A stretch of DNA of 64,000 bases, taken from contig NZ_FPBH01000004.1 in NCBI RefSeq assembly GCF_900116445.1, positions 124,001-188,000 on the forward strand, written 5' to 3'. The notes below the pieces were generated by a model. The model did no database searches, was not told where the DNA came from, and saw nothing but the letters and a program-made list of their open reading frames with translations. Position 1 is the stretch's first letter; every line of letters starts with the position of its first letter. The DNA is from Paraburkholderia aspalathi (lineage in GTDB: Bacteria > Pseudomonadota > Gammaproteobacteria > Burkholderiales > Burkholderiaceae). The translations under genes and the position numbers were made by a program. Positions 27,419-37,772 of this stretch are shown here, piece after piece.

Positions 27419-27940
27419 ATGCCCTTCTTCCGCGTACTGCTGTCCCGCCCCGACGCCCGTTATGCCCGTTACGCCCGTCTGGCCGCGATCCTCGCCGTCA
27501 TCACGCTGGCGCTCAACGGCTGCGCCGGTCTGTTCGGCGGCGACCCTTTGCGCGTGAGCGTGGCCGGCATCGAACCGGTCGACGTTCAGGGTCTGGAGAT
27601 GCGCTTCAACGTCAAACTACGCGTACAGAATCCCAATGAATCCGCTGTCAACTTCGACGGCGTGTCGCTTGCGCTCGAACTGAACGGCAAGCCGTTCGCC
27701 AGCGGCGTCAGCGATCAGAGCGGCACAGTGCCGCGCTTCGGCGAAACGGTCGTCAACGTACCGCTGACGGTGCCCGCCTTCGCCGCGGTTCGTCAGGCAT
27801 TCGCCTTCGCTGGCGCCGCGCAGTCGGGACAGATTCCGTACATCCTGCGCGGCAAGCTTGCGGGCGGGCTGACAAGCACGACACGTTTCGTCGATCAAGG
27901 GACGTTGAGCCTGCCGGCGCTCGGTATGGCGTTGCCTTGA
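27419..27940 (+). CDS. LEA type 2 / WHy-domain lipoprotein
   Basis: This is an envelope lipoprotein of 173 residues. After a basic start (RPDARYARYARLA) the hydrophobic stretch AAILAVITLALNGC ends in a lipobox with cysteine at about residue 36. The mature part shows the WHy fold of LEA group 2 proteins (LRVSVAGIEPVDVQGLEMRF and LRVQNPNESAVNF with the NPN signature). These proteins are associated with desiccation and stress tolerance. GAGGTG lies just before 27419, which favours it over the upstream in-frame ATG at 27386. Confidence 0.85.
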   Translation: MPFFRVLLSRPDARYARYARLAAILAVITLALNGCAGLFGGDPLRVSVAGIEPVDVQGLEMRFNVKLRVQNPNESAVNFDGVSLALELNGKPFASGVSDQSGTVPRFGETVVNVPLTVPAFAAVRQAFAFAGAAQSGQIPYILRGKLAGGLTSTTRFVDQGTLSLPALGMALP

Positions 27941-28109
27941 TTTGGCCCGGTTCGCGCCGCCAGTCGTCGCGCTAGTGATGCATGCCCAATACCAAAACAA
28001 GCCCGACCCACGCGTATAAAAAACGGGCGCCGTAGATTCAATGCCTGCACATCCCATCGCACCGAACCACACGACACCCGCTTTTAATCAAACCCGCTCT
28101 CGCGCCTGA

Positions 28110-29288
28110 TCACACCACTTCGAACAGGCCCGCCGCACCCTGGCCGCCACCGATACACATCGTCACGACGACCAGCTTCGCACCGCGCCGCTTGCCTTCG
28201 ATCAGCGCATGGCCGGTCAAACGCGCGCCCGACACGCCATATGGATGGCCCACCGCGATCGCGCCGCCGTTCACGTTCAGACGGTCTTGCGGAATGCCGA
28301 GCTTGTCGGCGCAATACAGCACCTGCACCGCGAACGCCTCGTTCAGCTCCCACAGGTCGATGTCTTCGACTTTCAGGCCCGCCTGCTTGAGCAGCTTCGG
28401 CACCGCGAACACCGGGCCGATGCCCATCTCGTCCGGCTCGCAACCGGCCACCGCAAAGCCGCGGAAAATGCCCAGCGGTTGCAGTCCTTCGCGCTCCGCG
28501 ACCTTCGCGTTCATCACGACGCAAGCCGACGCGCCGTCCGAGAACTGGCTCGCATTGCCTGCGGTGATCACGCCGCCCGGCATCGCGGTACGAATCTTCG
28601 ACACGCCTTCGAGCGTCGTGTCGGCACGAATGCCTTCGTCGGCGCTGACCGTGACTTCCTTCGTGAAGAGACGCCCGCTCGCTTTGTCGGCGACGCCGGC
28701 CAGCACCGTCAGCGGCACGATCTCGTCCTTGAACTTGCCGGCTTCGAGTGCGGCCGCGGCGCGCTGTTGCGAGCGCACGCCGTATTCGTCCTGACGCTCC
28801 TTCGAGATCGAGTAGCGCTTCGCGACGTTCTCGGCGGTCTGCAACATCGACCAGTAGATTTCCGGCTTGTTCTGGCTGAGCCAGCCTTCGGTCACCATGT
28901 GGCGGTTCATCTCGTTCTGCACGCACGAGATCGATTCCACGCCCCCCGCGACGAACACATCGCCCTCACCGGCAATCACGCGTTGCGCGGCCAGTGCGAT
29001 GGTTTGCAAACCGGATGAACAGAAACGGTTCACCGTCATGCCCGGCACGCTAACCGGCAAACCGGCGCGCAGTGCGATCTGGCGCGCGATGTTCATGCCC
29101 GTCGCGCCTTCCGGATTCGCGCAGCCCATGATCACGTCTTCAATGCGCGCCGGGTCCAGCTTCGCGCGCTCGACAGCGGCCTGCGTCACATGCCCGCCGA
29201 GCGTCGCGCCGTGCGTCATGTTGAAACCGCCGCGCCATGATTTGGCGAGGCCCGTACGGGCGGTCGATACGATTACGGCATCAGTCAT
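28110..29288 (-). CDS. Acetyl-CoA acyltransferase (thiolase)
   Basis: This thiolase of 392 residues performs the last step of beta-oxidation, splitting 3-ketoacyl-CoA. The catalytic Cys90 sits in [10 protein letters not shown], His348 in [11 protein letters not shown] and Cys378 in [10 protein letters not shown]. All three are present and length is normal. AGGAGAG precedes the ATG. The bifunctional FadB/FadJ-like gene lies 240 bases upstream on the same strand, so they should serve the same pathway, but the gap carries hairpin repeats that may reduce or stabilise the distal message. Confidence 0.93.
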   Translation of the reverse strand: MTDAVIVSTARTGLAKSWRGGFNMTHGATLGGHVTQAAVERAKLDPARIEDVIMGCANPEGATGMNIARQIALRAGLPVSVPGMTVNRFCSSGLQTIALAAQRVIAGEGDVFVAGGVESISCVQNEMNRHMVTEGWLSQNKPEIYWSMLQTAENVAKRYSISKERQDEYGVRSQQRAAAALEAGKFKDEIVPLTVLAGVADKASGRLFTKEVTVSADEGIRADTTLEGVSKIRTAMPGGVITAGNASQFSDGASACVVMNAKVAEREGLQPLGIFRGFAVAGCEPDEMGIGPVFAVPKLLKQAGLKVEDIDLWELNEAFAVQVLYCADKLGIPQDRLNVNGGAIAVGHPYGVSGARLTGHALIEGKRRGAKLVVVTMCIGGGQGAAGLFEVV

Positions 29289-29304
29289 ACATCTCTCCTG
29301 TGTC

Positions 29305-29447
29305 GACCCGAGTTGGCGCTCTAGCTCTTACTCGGGTCCCATGCAAAGCGGTCGCCCAAGTTGGTGCTCTAGCTGTCGACCCGAGTTGGCGCTTTAGCGC
29401 TTACTCGGGTCTCATGCAAAGCTCTTACTCGGGTCCATGCAAGTTGG
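29305..29447. repeat. Cluster of palindromic REP-like repeats between two beta-oxidation genes
   Basis: Two 34-bp units at 29305-29338 and 29378-29411 begin GACCCGAGTTGGCGCT and end ACTCGGGTC. Each folds into a hairpin with 9-bp outer arms GACCCGAGT / ACTCGGGTC. The second unit also pairs GCGCT with AGCGC inside. Between and after them are partial copies (around 29350-29373 and 29422-29435) and repeated ATGCAAG-like spacers. The arrangement resembles repetitive extragenic palindromes. Confidence 0.85.
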
Positions 29448-29528
29448 CTAGTGATGGCGGGCGCGCTGGCAGATCGCCCAATCGCCCCACTTCATTCATT
29501 TCACTCATTTCGCCTGAGCGGCGGCGAT

Positions 29529-31613
29529 TCAGCCGTTGAACCCACGGCCCTTCGCCGCGAGCTCCGCAATGCTCGGCGCCAGTTGCCACGCATCGCCATT
29601 CGGGCGCGACGCATAGCGGCGAATCGCGCGCTCGACGTTGTAGAGGCCGACCGTATCCGCGTACAGCATCGGACCGCCGCGATAGAGCGGGAAGCCGTAG
29701 CCGGTCAGATAGACCATGTCGATATCCGACGCCTTCGACGCAATCCCTTCCTCGAGAATCTTCGCACCTTCATTGACGAGCGCGAACACGAGACGCTCGA
29801 CGATTTCCTCGTCGCTGATCTTGCGGCGCTCGGCGTTGATTTCCTTCGAGAACGACGTGATCATCTCGTCGACCACTTTCGACGGATACGCCGTGCGGTC
29901 ACCCGCCTTGTAGTCGTACCAGCCGCCACCGGTCTTCTGCCCGAAACGCCCCGTCTCGCACAGACGATCGGCGATCTTCGAGTAGTGCATGTCAGGATGT
30001 TCCTGATAGCGGCGCTTGCGGATCGCCCAGCCGATGTCGTTGCCGGCCAGGTCGCTCATGCGGAACGGGCCCATCGCGAAGCCGAACTTCTCGATCGCCT
30101 TGTCCACTTGCGCGGGCAATGCGCCTTCTTCGAGCATGAAGAGCGCCTGACGGACGTACTGTTCGATCATCCGGTTGCCGATGAAACCATCGCACACGCC
30201 CGAGACCACCGCGGTCTTCTTGATCTTCTTGGCGAGCTTCATGACGGTGGCGAGCACGTCTTTCGCCGTGTCCTTGCCGCGCACCACTTCGAGCAGCTTC
30301 ATCACGTTGGCGGGACTGAAGAAGTGCATGCCAACCACGTCCTGCGGACGCTTGGTGAAAGCGGCGATCTTGTCGACATCCAGCGTCGACGTGTTCGAGG
30401 CCAGGATTGCGCCGGGCTTCGCCACTTCGTCGAGACGCTTGAACACCTGCTCCTTGACGCCGAGTTCTTCGAACACCGCTTCGACGATCAGGTCGGCGTT
30501 TTTCAGGTCTTCATAGGAGAGTGTCGGCGTGATCAAGGCCATGCGTTGTTCCAGCGCCTCGGGCTTGAGCTTGCCTTTCTTGACGGTGGCTTCGTAGTTC
30601 TTGCGGATCGTGCCGAGGCCACGATCAAGCGCTTCCTGCTTGGTTTCCAGCAGCGTGACCGGAACGCCCGCGTTGATGAAGTTCATCGCGATGCCGCCGC
30701 CCATCGTGCCGGCGCCTATCACGGCCACCTGCTTGATGTCGCGCACCGGCGTGTCCGACGGCACGTCGGGGATCTTGCTCGCCGCGCGTTCGCCGAAGAA
30801 CGCATGGCGTAGCGCGTGGCTTTCCGGCGTCTGCACAAGCGCGATGAAGCATTCGCGTTCGAATGCAAGACCCTTGTCGAAACCGTTCTGCACACCCGCT
30901 TCCACCGCGTCGATGCACTTCAGCGGCGCCGGGAAATTCTTCGCAATCGCCCCGACCGTATTGCGCGTGAACTGGATGAAACCGGCGGCATTCGGATGCT
31001 CGATCTTGCGGTCGCGCACCTTCGGATGCGGGCCCGTCTTCGCGCCGACCTTGCGGGCAAACGCGAGCGCGGCTTCGGCCAGATCGCCTTCCACGACTTC
31101 ATCGAACAGGCCTGAATCGGCGAGCTTTTCCGACAGTACCGGCGCGCCGGAGACGATCATGTTGAGCGCGGCTTCGAGGCCGATTGCGCGCGGCAGACGC
31201 TGCGTGCCGCCCGCGCCCGGCAGGATGCCGAGTTTGACTTCCGGCAGCGCGATCTGCGCGCCGGGTGCGGCGATGCGGTAGTGCGCGCCGAGCGCCAGTT
31301 CCAGCCCGCCGCCCATGGCGACGCTATGAATCGCGGCGATGACCGGCTTGGCGCTGCCTTCGACGGCCTTGATAACCGTATGGAGGGTCGGTTCCTGAGT
31401 CGCCTTCGGCGTATTGAATTCGGTGATGTCGGCGCCGCCCGAGAAGGCCTTGCCGGCGCCCGTCAGCACGATCGCCTTGATGGCCGGATCGTTCTGCGCG
31501 CGCTCGATCCCTTCCACGATGCCGGCTCGAGTCGAAAGGCCGAGCCCGTTTACGGGGGGATTGTTCAGCGTGATGACGGCCACGCCGTCATGAGTTGTGT
31601 AGTCCACTGCCAT
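29529..31613 (-). CDS. Bifunctional enoyl-CoA hydratase / 3-hydroxyacyl-CoA dehydrogenase
   Basis: This is a beta-oxidation enzyme of 694 residues. An N-terminal crotonase domain (about residues 1-190; GKAFSGGADITEF, and ALPEVKLGILPGAGGTQRLP with the catalytic Glu) precedes the NAD-binding domain starting VAVIGAGTMGGGIAMNFINAG near residue 297. Two C-terminal 3HCDH helical domains follow (FKRP-type GMHFFSPANVMKLLEVV and later GYGFPLYRGGPMLYAD). The order matches FadJ or the peroxisomal multifunctional enzyme. GGAGG precedes the ATG. It probably pairs with the thiolase downstream. Confidence 0.93.
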   Translation of the reverse strand: MAVDYTTHDGVAVITLNNPPVNGLGLSTRAGIVEGIERAQNDPAIKAIVLTGAGKAFSGGADITEFNTPKATQEPTLHTVIKAVEGSAKPVIAAIHSVAMGGGLELALGAHYRIAAPGAQIALPEVKLGILPGAGGTQRLPRAIGLEAALNMIVSGAPVLSEKLADSGLFDEVVEGDLAEAALAFARKVGAKTGPHPKVRDRKIEHPNAAGFIQFTRNTVGAIAKNFPAPLKCIDAVEAGVQNGFDKGLAFERECFIALVQTPESHALRHAFFGERAASKIPDVPSDTPVRDIKQVAVIGAGTMGGGIAMNFINAGVPVTLLETKQEALDRGLGTIRKNYEATVKKGKLKPEALEQRMALITPTLSYEDLKNADLIVEAVFEELGVKEQVFKRLDEVAKPGAILASNTSTLDVDKIAAFTKRPQDVVGMHFFSPANVMKLLEVVRGKDTAKDVLATVMKLAKKIKKTAVVSGVCDGFIGNRMIEQYVRQALFMLEEGALPAQVDKAIEKFGFAMGPFRMSDLAGNDIGWAIRKRRYQEHPDMHYSKIADRLCETGRFGQKTGGGWYDYKAGDRTAYPSKVVDEMITSFSKEINAERRKISDEEIVERLVFALVNEGAKILEEGIASKASDIDMVYLTGYGFPLYRGGPMLYADTVGLYNVERAIRRYASRPNGDAWQLAPSIAELAAKGRGFNG

Positions 31614-31755
31614 CTGCCTGCCTCCGTGCGATGAGGCGGCGCATGACGCGCCGCCTGTCCGGTTGATCGAGTCGGCTCATTGTCCGACTTTAGCTCCGAT
31701 TTCCCCGGGGTCAGCAGGCAGAATACACAAAAAAGCACGCTCGTTCAATTTATCG

Positions 31756-33441
31756 TTAGACGGGGTTTCCCCTGGCAAGCGGAGTCAGGGGGCAATCCTT
31801 CTCGTCTTCGAGCGCGGACGGCAGGATGTGGTCGCGGAAAATGTCGCGCAGTTTGAGTTTCTGCAGCTTGCCGGTGGCCGTATGCGGGAGTTCGTCGACG
31901 AAGACGACGTCGTCGGGAATCCACCATTTGGCAACTTTGCCGTCGTAGAACGCGAGCAGTTCCTCGCGTGTCACCTCGAAACCCGCACGCTTGACAATCA
32001 CCAGCAACGGCCGTTCGGTCCATTTTGGATGCGCACAGGCGATGCACGCGGCTTCGGCCACCGCCGGGTGCGCGATCGCGACGTTCTCGATGTCGATCGA
32101 ACTGATCCACTCACCGCCCGACTTGATCACGTCTTTCGAGCGATCCGTGATGTGCAGGAAACTATCACGGTCGATGGTGGCGACGTCGCCGGTCGGGAAC
32201 CAGCCGTCCACCAGCGGCGAATCGTCCTTGCGGAAATACCGGTCGATCACCCACGGGCCGCGTACGTGCAGATCGCCGAACGCCACACCGTCCCACGGCA
32301 GATCGCGCCCGTCTTCGCCGACGATCTTCATATCGACGCCGTACAGCACATGACCCTGCTTTTCGAGCAATTTGCGCTGCTCTGCCAGGGGCCGCTGACT
32401 CTGTTCCCACGTCAGTTTCGACAAGGTGCCGAGCGGCGACATTTCCGTCATGCCCCATGCATGGATCACCTGTATGCCGTATTCGTCTTCGAAAGCTCGC
32501 AGCATGGCCGGCGGGCAAGCCGAGCCGCCAATCACCGTGCGATTCAGCGAAGAAAAACGCACCTTGGCTTCGCGCAGATAGTTGAGCAAGCCGAGCCACA
32601 CGGTCGGCACGCCGGCCGAATACGTGACGCGCTCGTTTTCCATCAATTCATACAGCGATTTACCGTCGAGGTCCTTGCCGGGAAAGACCAGCTTCGCCCC
32701 GGTCAGCGGCGCGGAATGCGGAATGCCCCAGGCGTTCACATGGAACATCGGCACGACCGGCAGCACGGAGTCGCGCGCGGACAGGCTCATCGCGTCGGGC
32801 AGCGATGCACCGAACGCGTGCAGCACCGTCGAGCGGTGCGAGTACAGCGCGCCTTTCGGATTGCCGGTGGTGCCGGACGTATAGCAAAGATAGGAGGCCT
32901 GCCGTTCGTCGATAGCCGGCCAGTCGTAATTCCCGTCCTGCGCGTCCACCAAGGTTTCGTAGCTCAGCACCGGCGTTTGCATCGCCGGCAGATGCGCTTC
33001 GTCGGCCAGTGCGATCCAGCCGCGCACTTTCGGGCACTGCGGTGCCAACGCATCGACGAGCGGTGCGAACGTGGTGTCGAACAGTACGTAGGCGTCGTCG
33101 GCGTGGTTGATGATGTAAGCGATCTGATCGGGGAAGAGCCGCGGATTGATCGTGTGACACACGGCGCCGAATCCTGTCGTGCCGTAATACGCCTCCAGAT
33201 GCCGGTAGCCGTTCCAGGCCAGCGTGGCCACCCGCTCGCCGGGTTCGACGCCAAGCGCGATCAGCGCCTGCGCCAACTGCTTCGCGCGCTTTTCGCAGTC
33301 GCGGTAGGTGTAGCGATGCACGTCGCCTTCGATGCGCCGCGACACGATCTCGGTGTCGCCGAAATGCCGCGCGGCATGCGCGAGCAACGAGGACACGGTG
33401 AGCGGCACGTCCATCATCTGGCCAAGCAGCGGCGTCGTCAT
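31756..33441 (-). CDS. Fatty-acid (medium/long-chain) acyl-CoA ligase
   Basis: This AMP-forming ligase of 561 residues activates fatty acids to CoA esters. The P-loop-like motif [16 protein letters not shown] is present, then the A5-like [22 protein letters not shown] and [20 protein letters not shown], ending in a lysine-containing [14 protein letters not shown]. The protein resembles the AlkK-type medium-chain ligases. I set the start at 33441 ([15 protein letters not shown]), where family similarity starts; GAGGAGA lies upstream. The frame runs 73 codons further without resemblance. It is 142 bases upstream of the beta-oxidation gene, same strand. Confidence 0.92.
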   Translation of the reverse strand: MTTPLLGQMMDVPLTVSSLLAHAARHFGDTEIVSRRIEGDVHRYTYRDCEKRAKQLAQALIALGVEPGERVATLAWNGYRHLEAYYGTTGFGAVCHTINPRLFPDQIAYIINHADDAYVLFDTTFAPLVDALAPQCPKVRGWIALADEAHLPAMQTPVLSYETLVDAQDGNYDWPAIDERQASYLCYTSGTTGNPKGALYSHRSTVLHAFGASLPDAMSLSARDSVLPVVPMFHVNAWGIPHSAPLTGAKLVFPGKDLDGKSLYELMENERVTYSAGVPTVWLGLLNYLREAKVRFSSLNRTVIGGSACPPAMLRAFEDEYGIQVIHAWGMTEMSPLGTLSKLTWEQSQRPLAEQRKLLEKQGHVLYGVDMKIVGEDGRDLPWDGVAFGDLHVRGPWVIDRYFRKDDSPLVDGWFPTGDVATIDRDSFLHITDRSKDVIKSGGEWISSIDIENVAIAHPAVAEAACIACAHPKWTERPLLVIVKRAGFEVTREELLAFYDGKVAKWWIPDDVVFVDELPHTATGKLQKLKLRDIFRDHILPSALEDEKDCPLTPLARGNPV

Positions 33442-33708
33442 AAAGAGAGGTCTCCTCGCCTTGTTTGCGTCGTTGGGGTTGTAGCTCGGGGGCCGCGCGC
33501 ACTCCGCTGCGTCGCGCGCGACGCTTAAGGTTGGTCCGCAAGGGACGCTCCGGTTGGTCGCGCGGCCGTGCTCTGAAGCGGCGCGGAAGCGCTCCGGCAG
33601 GAGACGTCCGGCACGCAGGCGTCTGTCCGGCCAAACCTCGGACTGAGAGCCGGCCAGCACCGCCGCGGGCGCGGACTTACAATATCGGTTAATCCAGAGG
33701 CGCTCAAC

Positions 33709-35265
33709 ATGTCGTTTTCCCCAAGCATTGCAGGGTTATCCGGGCCTTTAGCGGCTCTTTCCGACGCACTGATCACCTCGCCCGAAAGCGCATTCGCGCG
33801 GCTCGGCAGCGTGTTTCTGACGCGGATGCCGGCTGCGCCGCTGAGTGCGCCGTACGTGGTCGGGTTCTCCGCAGAGACCGCCGCGCTGCTCGGTTTAGAG
33901 CCCGGGCTCCAGAATGATCCGGGCTTCGCCGAACTGTTCTCAGGCAACGCCACGCGTGAATGGCCTTCCGAAGCGCTGCCGTATGCGTCGGTGTATTCAG
34001 GGCATCAGTTCGGCGTGTGGGCGGGCCAGCTCGGCGACGGCCGCGCGCTCGGTCTCGGCGAAGTCGAACACGATGGCCAGCGCTTCGAGCTGCAACTCAA
34101 AGGCGCGGGCCGCACGCCCTATTCGCGCATGGGCGACGGCCGCGCGGTGCTGCGTTCGTCGATCCGCGAATATCTGTGCTCGGAAGCCATGCATCACCTC
34201 GGCATTCCGACCACGCGCGCGCTGTGCGTGATCGGCTCCGACCAGCCGGTGCGCCGCGAGGAAGTCGAGACCGCGGCGGTCGTCACGCGCGTCGCGCCGA
34301 GTTTCGTGCGCTTTGGGCACTTCGAGCATTTCTATTCGAACGATCGCGTCGATGCACTGCGCGCGCTCGCCGATCACGTGATCGAGCGCTTCTATCCGCA
34401 TTGCCGCGAAACCGACGATCCGTATCTCGCCCTGCTGAATGAAGCCGTGAATTCGACCGCCGATCTGATGGTCGAGTGGCAAGCCGTGGGCTTCTGCCAC
34501 GGCGTGATGAATACCGACAATATGTCGATTCTCGGTCTCACGATCGACTATGGCCCGTTCGGTTTCATGGACGGCTTCGACGCCGGCTACATCTGCAATC
34601 ACTCTGACTCGCAAGGCCGCTACGCGTACAAGATGCAGCCGCAGATTGCGTACTGGAACCTGTTTTGCCTCGCACAAGGGCTGCTGCCGCTGCTGGGCGT
34701 CCAGCATGAAGAAAGCGTGCGCGGCGAGAAGGCGATCGAAGACGCGCAGCGCGTGCTCGGCGGCTTCAAGGAGCGGTTCGCGCCGGCGCTGGAAAAACGC
34801 ATGCGCGCCAAGCTCGGCCTCGAAAGCGAGCGCGATGGTGACGACACCCTGATCAACCGTCTATTCGAAGTGATGCACGCCAACCGTGCGGATTTCACGC
34901 TCACCTTCCGCAATCTGGCGCGTATTTCGAAGCACGATGCGAGCGGCGACGCGCCGGTGCGCGACCTGTTCCTCGACCGCGCCGCATTCGACGCGTGGGT
35001 GAACGACTACCGCGCGCGACTGTCCGAAGAAACACGCGACGACGCCGCGCGCGCCATTGCAATGAACCGTGTGAACCCCAAATTCGTACTTCGTAATCAT
35101 CTGGCAGAAACGGCGATCCGCCGGGCGAAAGAGAAGGACTTCTCCGAAGTGGAACGCCTGGCAGCCGTCCTGCGCCGCCCGTTCGACGAGCAACCGGAAA
35201 ACGAGGCGTATGCGGGGCTGCCGCCGGATTGGGCCAGCTCGCTGGAAGTGAGTTGCTCTTCGTGA
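33709..35265 (+). CDS. selO: SelO-type protein adenylyltransferase (YdiU)
   Basis: This pseudokinase transfers AMP from ATP to hydroxyl residues of target proteins. In bacteria it is tied to oxidative-stress control. Length is 518 residues. The family stretch [20 protein letters not shown] is in the first third, with [23 protein letters not shown] and [22 protein letters not shown] holding the metal-binding residues. The C terminus ends EVSCSS, as in E. coli YdiU, with a cysteine available for disulfide formation. AGAGG precedes the ATG. MsrB begins 38 bases after its stop. Confidence 0.95.
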   Translation: MSFSPSIAGLSGPLAALSDALITSPESAFARLGSVFLTRMPAAPLSAPYVVGFSAETAALLGLEPGLQNDPGFAELFSGNATREWPSEALPYASVYSGHQFGVWAGQLGDGRALGLGEVEHDGQRFELQLKGAGRTPYSRMGDGRAVLRSSIREYLCSEAMHHLGIPTTRALCVIGSDQPVRREEVETAAVVTRVAPSFVRFGHFEHFYSNDRVDALRALADHVIERFYPHCRETDDPYLALLNEAVNSTADLMVEWQAVGFCHGVMNTDNMSILGLTIDYGPFGFMDGFDAGYICNHSDSQGRYAYKMQPQIAYWNLFCLAQGLLPLLGVQHEESVRGEKAIEDAQRVLGGFKERFAPALEKRMRAKLGLESERDGDDTLINRLFEVMHANRADFTLTFRNLARISKHDASGDAPVRDLFLDRAAFDAWVNDYRARLSEETRDDAARAIAMNRVNPKFVLRNHLAETAIRRAKEKDFSEVERLAAVLRRPFDEQPENEAYAGLPPDWASSLEVSCSS

Positions 35266-35303
35266 CGAGCCCCCAGAACAATCTTGAGACAGGAACCCCG
35301 ACC

Positions 35304-35726
35304 ATGAACAAACCCGACGACCTCAACACCGGCGCCCCCGCCGTGCAGAAAGACGACGCCGAGTGGCGCAATCAGCTCTCCGACATCGAATACCAGGTGA
35401 CGCGCCATGCCGCCACCGAGCGCCCCTTCACCGGTCGCTATCACGATCACTGGGACCGCGGCATCTATGACTGCGTCTGCTGCGGCACGCCGCTGTTCGA
35501 ATCGGACACCAAGTTCGACGCCGGCTGCGGCTGGCCGAGCTACTTCAAGCCGATCAACGGCGAAGTGATCGCCGAGAAAACCGACCGCACGCACGGCATG
35601 CTGCGCATCGAAGTGCAATGCAAGAACTGCGGCGCGCATCTTGGTCATGTGTTCGAAGACGGACCGGCGCCGACCGGTCTGCGTTACTGCATCAATTCGG
35701 CTGCGTTACAATTCGAGCCCAAGTAA
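35304..35726 (+). CDS. msrB: Peptide-methionine (R)-S-oxide reductase
   Basis: MsrB repairs oxidised methionine in proteins (R epimer). The 140-residue protein has two zinc CXXC pairs (C57/C60 and C106/C109), the GCGWPSYF stretch with a possible resolving Cys75, and the catalytic Cys129 in RYCINSAAL. The start at 35304 is chosen because AGGA lies upstream and the family begins MNKPDD-like; the frame extends into the selO 3' region without similarity. Close spacing with selO suggests one redox-stress transcription unit. Confidence 0.95.
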   Translation: MNKPDDLNTGAPAVQKDDAEWRNQLSDIEYQVTRHAATERPFTGRYHDHWDRGIYDCVCCGTPLFESDTKFDAGCGWPSYFKPINGEVIAEKTDRTHGMLRIEVQCKNCGAHLGHVFEDGPAPTGLRYCINSAALQFEPK

Positions 35727-36000
35727 CGCAGCGTGGAGTCCGGCGCCCGTTGAATGATGCGCGGCCGGCGTCTGTCATCAGGCGCGCGCCGGCCGCGACA
35801 CCCTTCATCCGGCTTGCAATCCGGTCACCCCAGCGGTCAGCCGGCGGTCGACCCGGCACGGCAATCATGCTACGAACAGCGCAATGCGCCGTTCCCGGCT
35901 GCCGCGGCGGGTTTTAAGCAGCATCCCTGCCACCGACGCCCCGCGCCGCGTCCCCAATTCTCCAACTCTCCAACCCACTCTCCGAATTCCCGACCAGATA

Positions 36001-36531
36001 ATGAAATTCCTGTTCGATCTGTTCCCGATCATCCTGTTCTTCGTCGCCTTCAAGATCTGGGGCATTTTCACGGCGACGGCAGTGGCGATCGTCGCCACGC
36101 TGGTGCAGATCGCGTGGGTGGCATTCCGCCACCGCAAGGTCGATCCGATGCTGTGGGTGAGCCTCGGCGTTGTCACCGTGTTCGGCGGCGCGACGCTCGT
36201 GCTGCACAACGACACGTTTATCAAATGGAAGCCGACCGTGCTGTACTGGGCGTTTTCGGTCGCGCTGATCGTCTCGCAACTGGCCTTCAACAAGAACCTG
36301 ATCGAAGCGATGATGGGCAAGCAGATCACGCTGCCGCACGCGATCTGGGGCAAGCTGAACATCGTCTGGGCGATTTTCTTCGTGCTGCTCGGGCTGGTGA
36401 ATCTGTTCGTCGCGTACAACTACACGACTGACCAGTGGGTCAATTTCAAGCTGTTCGGCGCCACCGGATGCCTGGTGGTATTCATCGTCGGACAGAGTTT
36501 GTGGCTGTCGAAGTATATGAAGGAAGAATGA
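36001..36531 (+). CDS. yciB: Septation protein A / inner-membrane protein YciB
   Basis: YciB is an inner-membrane protein of 176 residues implicated in cell division and envelope integrity. It starts [20 protein letters not shown] and has about five hydrophobic spans, with the conserved [17 protein letters not shown] and [20 protein letters not shown]. The 115 codons of open frame upstream have no family resemblance. The bolA gene starts one base after its stop, with its ribosome binding site inside the end of yciB, so the two are translationally linked. Confidence 0.93.
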   Translation: MKFLFDLFPIILFFVAFKIWGIFTATAVAIVATLVQIAWVAFRHRKVDPMLWVSLGVVTVFGGATLVLHNDTFIKWKPTVLYWAFSVALIVSQLAFNKNLIEAMMGKQITLPHAIWGKLNIVWAIFFVLLGLVNLFVAYNYTTDQWVNFKLFGATGCLVVFIVGQSLWLSKYMKEE

Positions 36532-36532
36532 C

Positions 36533-36847
36533 ATGACGAGCGATGTGTTCATGCACGCCACCACCGCCGAGCGCGCCGCGCTGATCGAGGCGCGTCTTAC
36601 CGCGGCGCTCGCGCCGGTCGCCTCGATCCGGATCACGGATGACAGCGCGCAGCACGCGGGCCACGCCGGCGCGTCCGCCGGCGGTCATTTCTCTGTCACG
36701 ATCGTGGCTGCCGCATTCGCCGGGAAAGCCCGCGTGGCGCGGCATCGCATGGTGTATGATGCGCTGGCCGATGCCATGCAGCGCGGCATTCACGCCCTTG
36801 CAATCACGGCGTATACGCCCGAAGAATTTGCTTTGTTGCCCCGCTAG
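36533..36847 (+). CDS. BolA-family protein
   Basis: BolA proteins bind monothiol glutaredoxins and help in iron-sulfur trafficking, and some act as regulators. This copy has 104 residues with the typical ERAALIEARL helix, the HFSVTIVAAAFAGKARVARHR core and the H-x-x-V-Y-x-x-L stretch HRMVYDALADAM. It contains an insert of about ten residues (AQHAGHAGASAGG) before the core. AAGGAAG in the yciB tail is its ribosome binding site. Confidence 0.9.
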   Translation: MTSDVFMHATTAERAALIEARLTAALAPVASIRITDDSAQHAGHAGASAGGHFSVTIVAAAFAGKARVARHRMVYDALADAMQRGIHALAITAYTPEEFALLPR

Positions 36848-36858
36848 GAAACCTTTCG

Positions 36859-37638
36859 ATGACCTTGAAGAAAACCCGCCTTTGGGTATTGCTGGCTGCA
36901 TTTGCGGCCGCACCTGCATTCGCACAGAACATCGCCGTCGTGAACGGCACGCCGATTCCGAAAGCACGCGCTGACGCGCTGATCGATCAACTGGTTCATC
37001 AAGGCCAGCAAAACACGCCGCAACTGCAAATGGCCGTGCGCGAAGAGCTGGTGAACCGCGAGATCCTGATGCAGGAAGCGCTGCGCCGTGGCCTGCCGAA
37101 TCGTCCGGACATCAAGGCGCAAATCGCCGTCGCGCAACAAACCGTCGTGCTGCGCGCGCTGATCGAAGACTTCGTAAAGAACAACACGCCGACTGACGCG
37201 GAAGTCACCGCGCGTTACAACGCGCTGATCAAGGACGCGGGCGGCAAGGAATATCACCTGCACCACATCCTGGTCGACAATGAACAGCAAGCGAAGGATC
37301 TGATCGCCAAGATCAAGGCCGGCGCAAGCTTCGAAGACCTCGCCAAGCAATTCTCGAAGGACCCGGGATCGGGCAAGAACGGCGGCGACCTGGACTGGTC
37401 GGACCCGAAGGCCTATGTACCTGAATTCGCGGACGCGGCCACGCACCTGCAGAAAGGCCAGATGACCGACACGCCGGTGCACACGCAATTCGGCTGGCAC
37501 ATCATCCGTGTCGACGACGTGCGCAACATCACGCCGCCGCCGCTGGAACAAGTGCGTCCGCAGATCGTGCAGCAGATCCAGCAGGAAAAGCTGCAGGCGT
37601 TTGAAGAAGGCCTGCGTAAGAACGCGAAGATTCAGTAA
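36859..37638 (+). CDS. Periplasmic parvulin-type peptidyl-prolyl isomerase
   Basis: This is a folding helper for exported proteins, 259 residues, with a signal peptide MTLKKTRLWVLLAAFAAAPA ending near AFA-QN. An N-terminal helical region (VNGTPIPKARADALIDQLVH) precedes the parvulin core (HLHHILVDNEQQAKDLIAKI, SFEDLAKQFSKDPGSGKNGG, LDWSDPKAYVPEF, TQFGWHIIRVDDVR). It resembles PpiC/PrsA-like proteins next to bolA and yciB in many beta-proteobacteria. AGGAAA precedes the ATG. A strong terminator follows. Confidence 0.93.
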   Translation: MTLKKTRLWVLLAAFAAAPAFAQNIAVVNGTPIPKARADALIDQLVHQGQQNTPQLQMAVREELVNREILMQEALRRGLPNRPDIKAQIAVAQQTVVLRALIEDFVKNNTPTDAEVTARYNALIKDAGGKEYHLHHILVDNEQQAKDLIAKIKAGASFEDLAKQFSKDPGSGKNGGDLDWSDPKAYVPEFADAATHLQKGQMTDTPVHTQFGWHIIRVDDVRNITPPPLEQVRPQIVQQIQQEKLQAFEEGLRKNAKIQ

Positions 37639-37665
37639 GCGGTTTTTGCGCTGCTGCGTCGGAAT

Positions 37666-37693
37666 AAAAAAACCGCCCTCGGGCGGTTTTTTT
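37666..37693. terminator. Rho-independent terminator
   Basis: Stem AAACCGCCC / GGGCGGTTT with a two-base loop TC is flanked by A and T runs. It lies 28 bases after the parvulin gene and before the convergent purL, so it can act in both directions. Confidence 0.9.
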
Positions 37694-37772
37694 GTTTCTG
37701 CGGGTTCTGCTTTACTTCGCTTCTGCTACAGCGAGGGGACCGCCGCGACGAGCGGCGGCCCTCATCGCATCA

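Noticed and set aside
31663..33528. 621-codon plus-strand frame over the acyl-CoA ligase
   Set aside because: Antisense to a clear ligase gene and without a ribosome binding site or motif.
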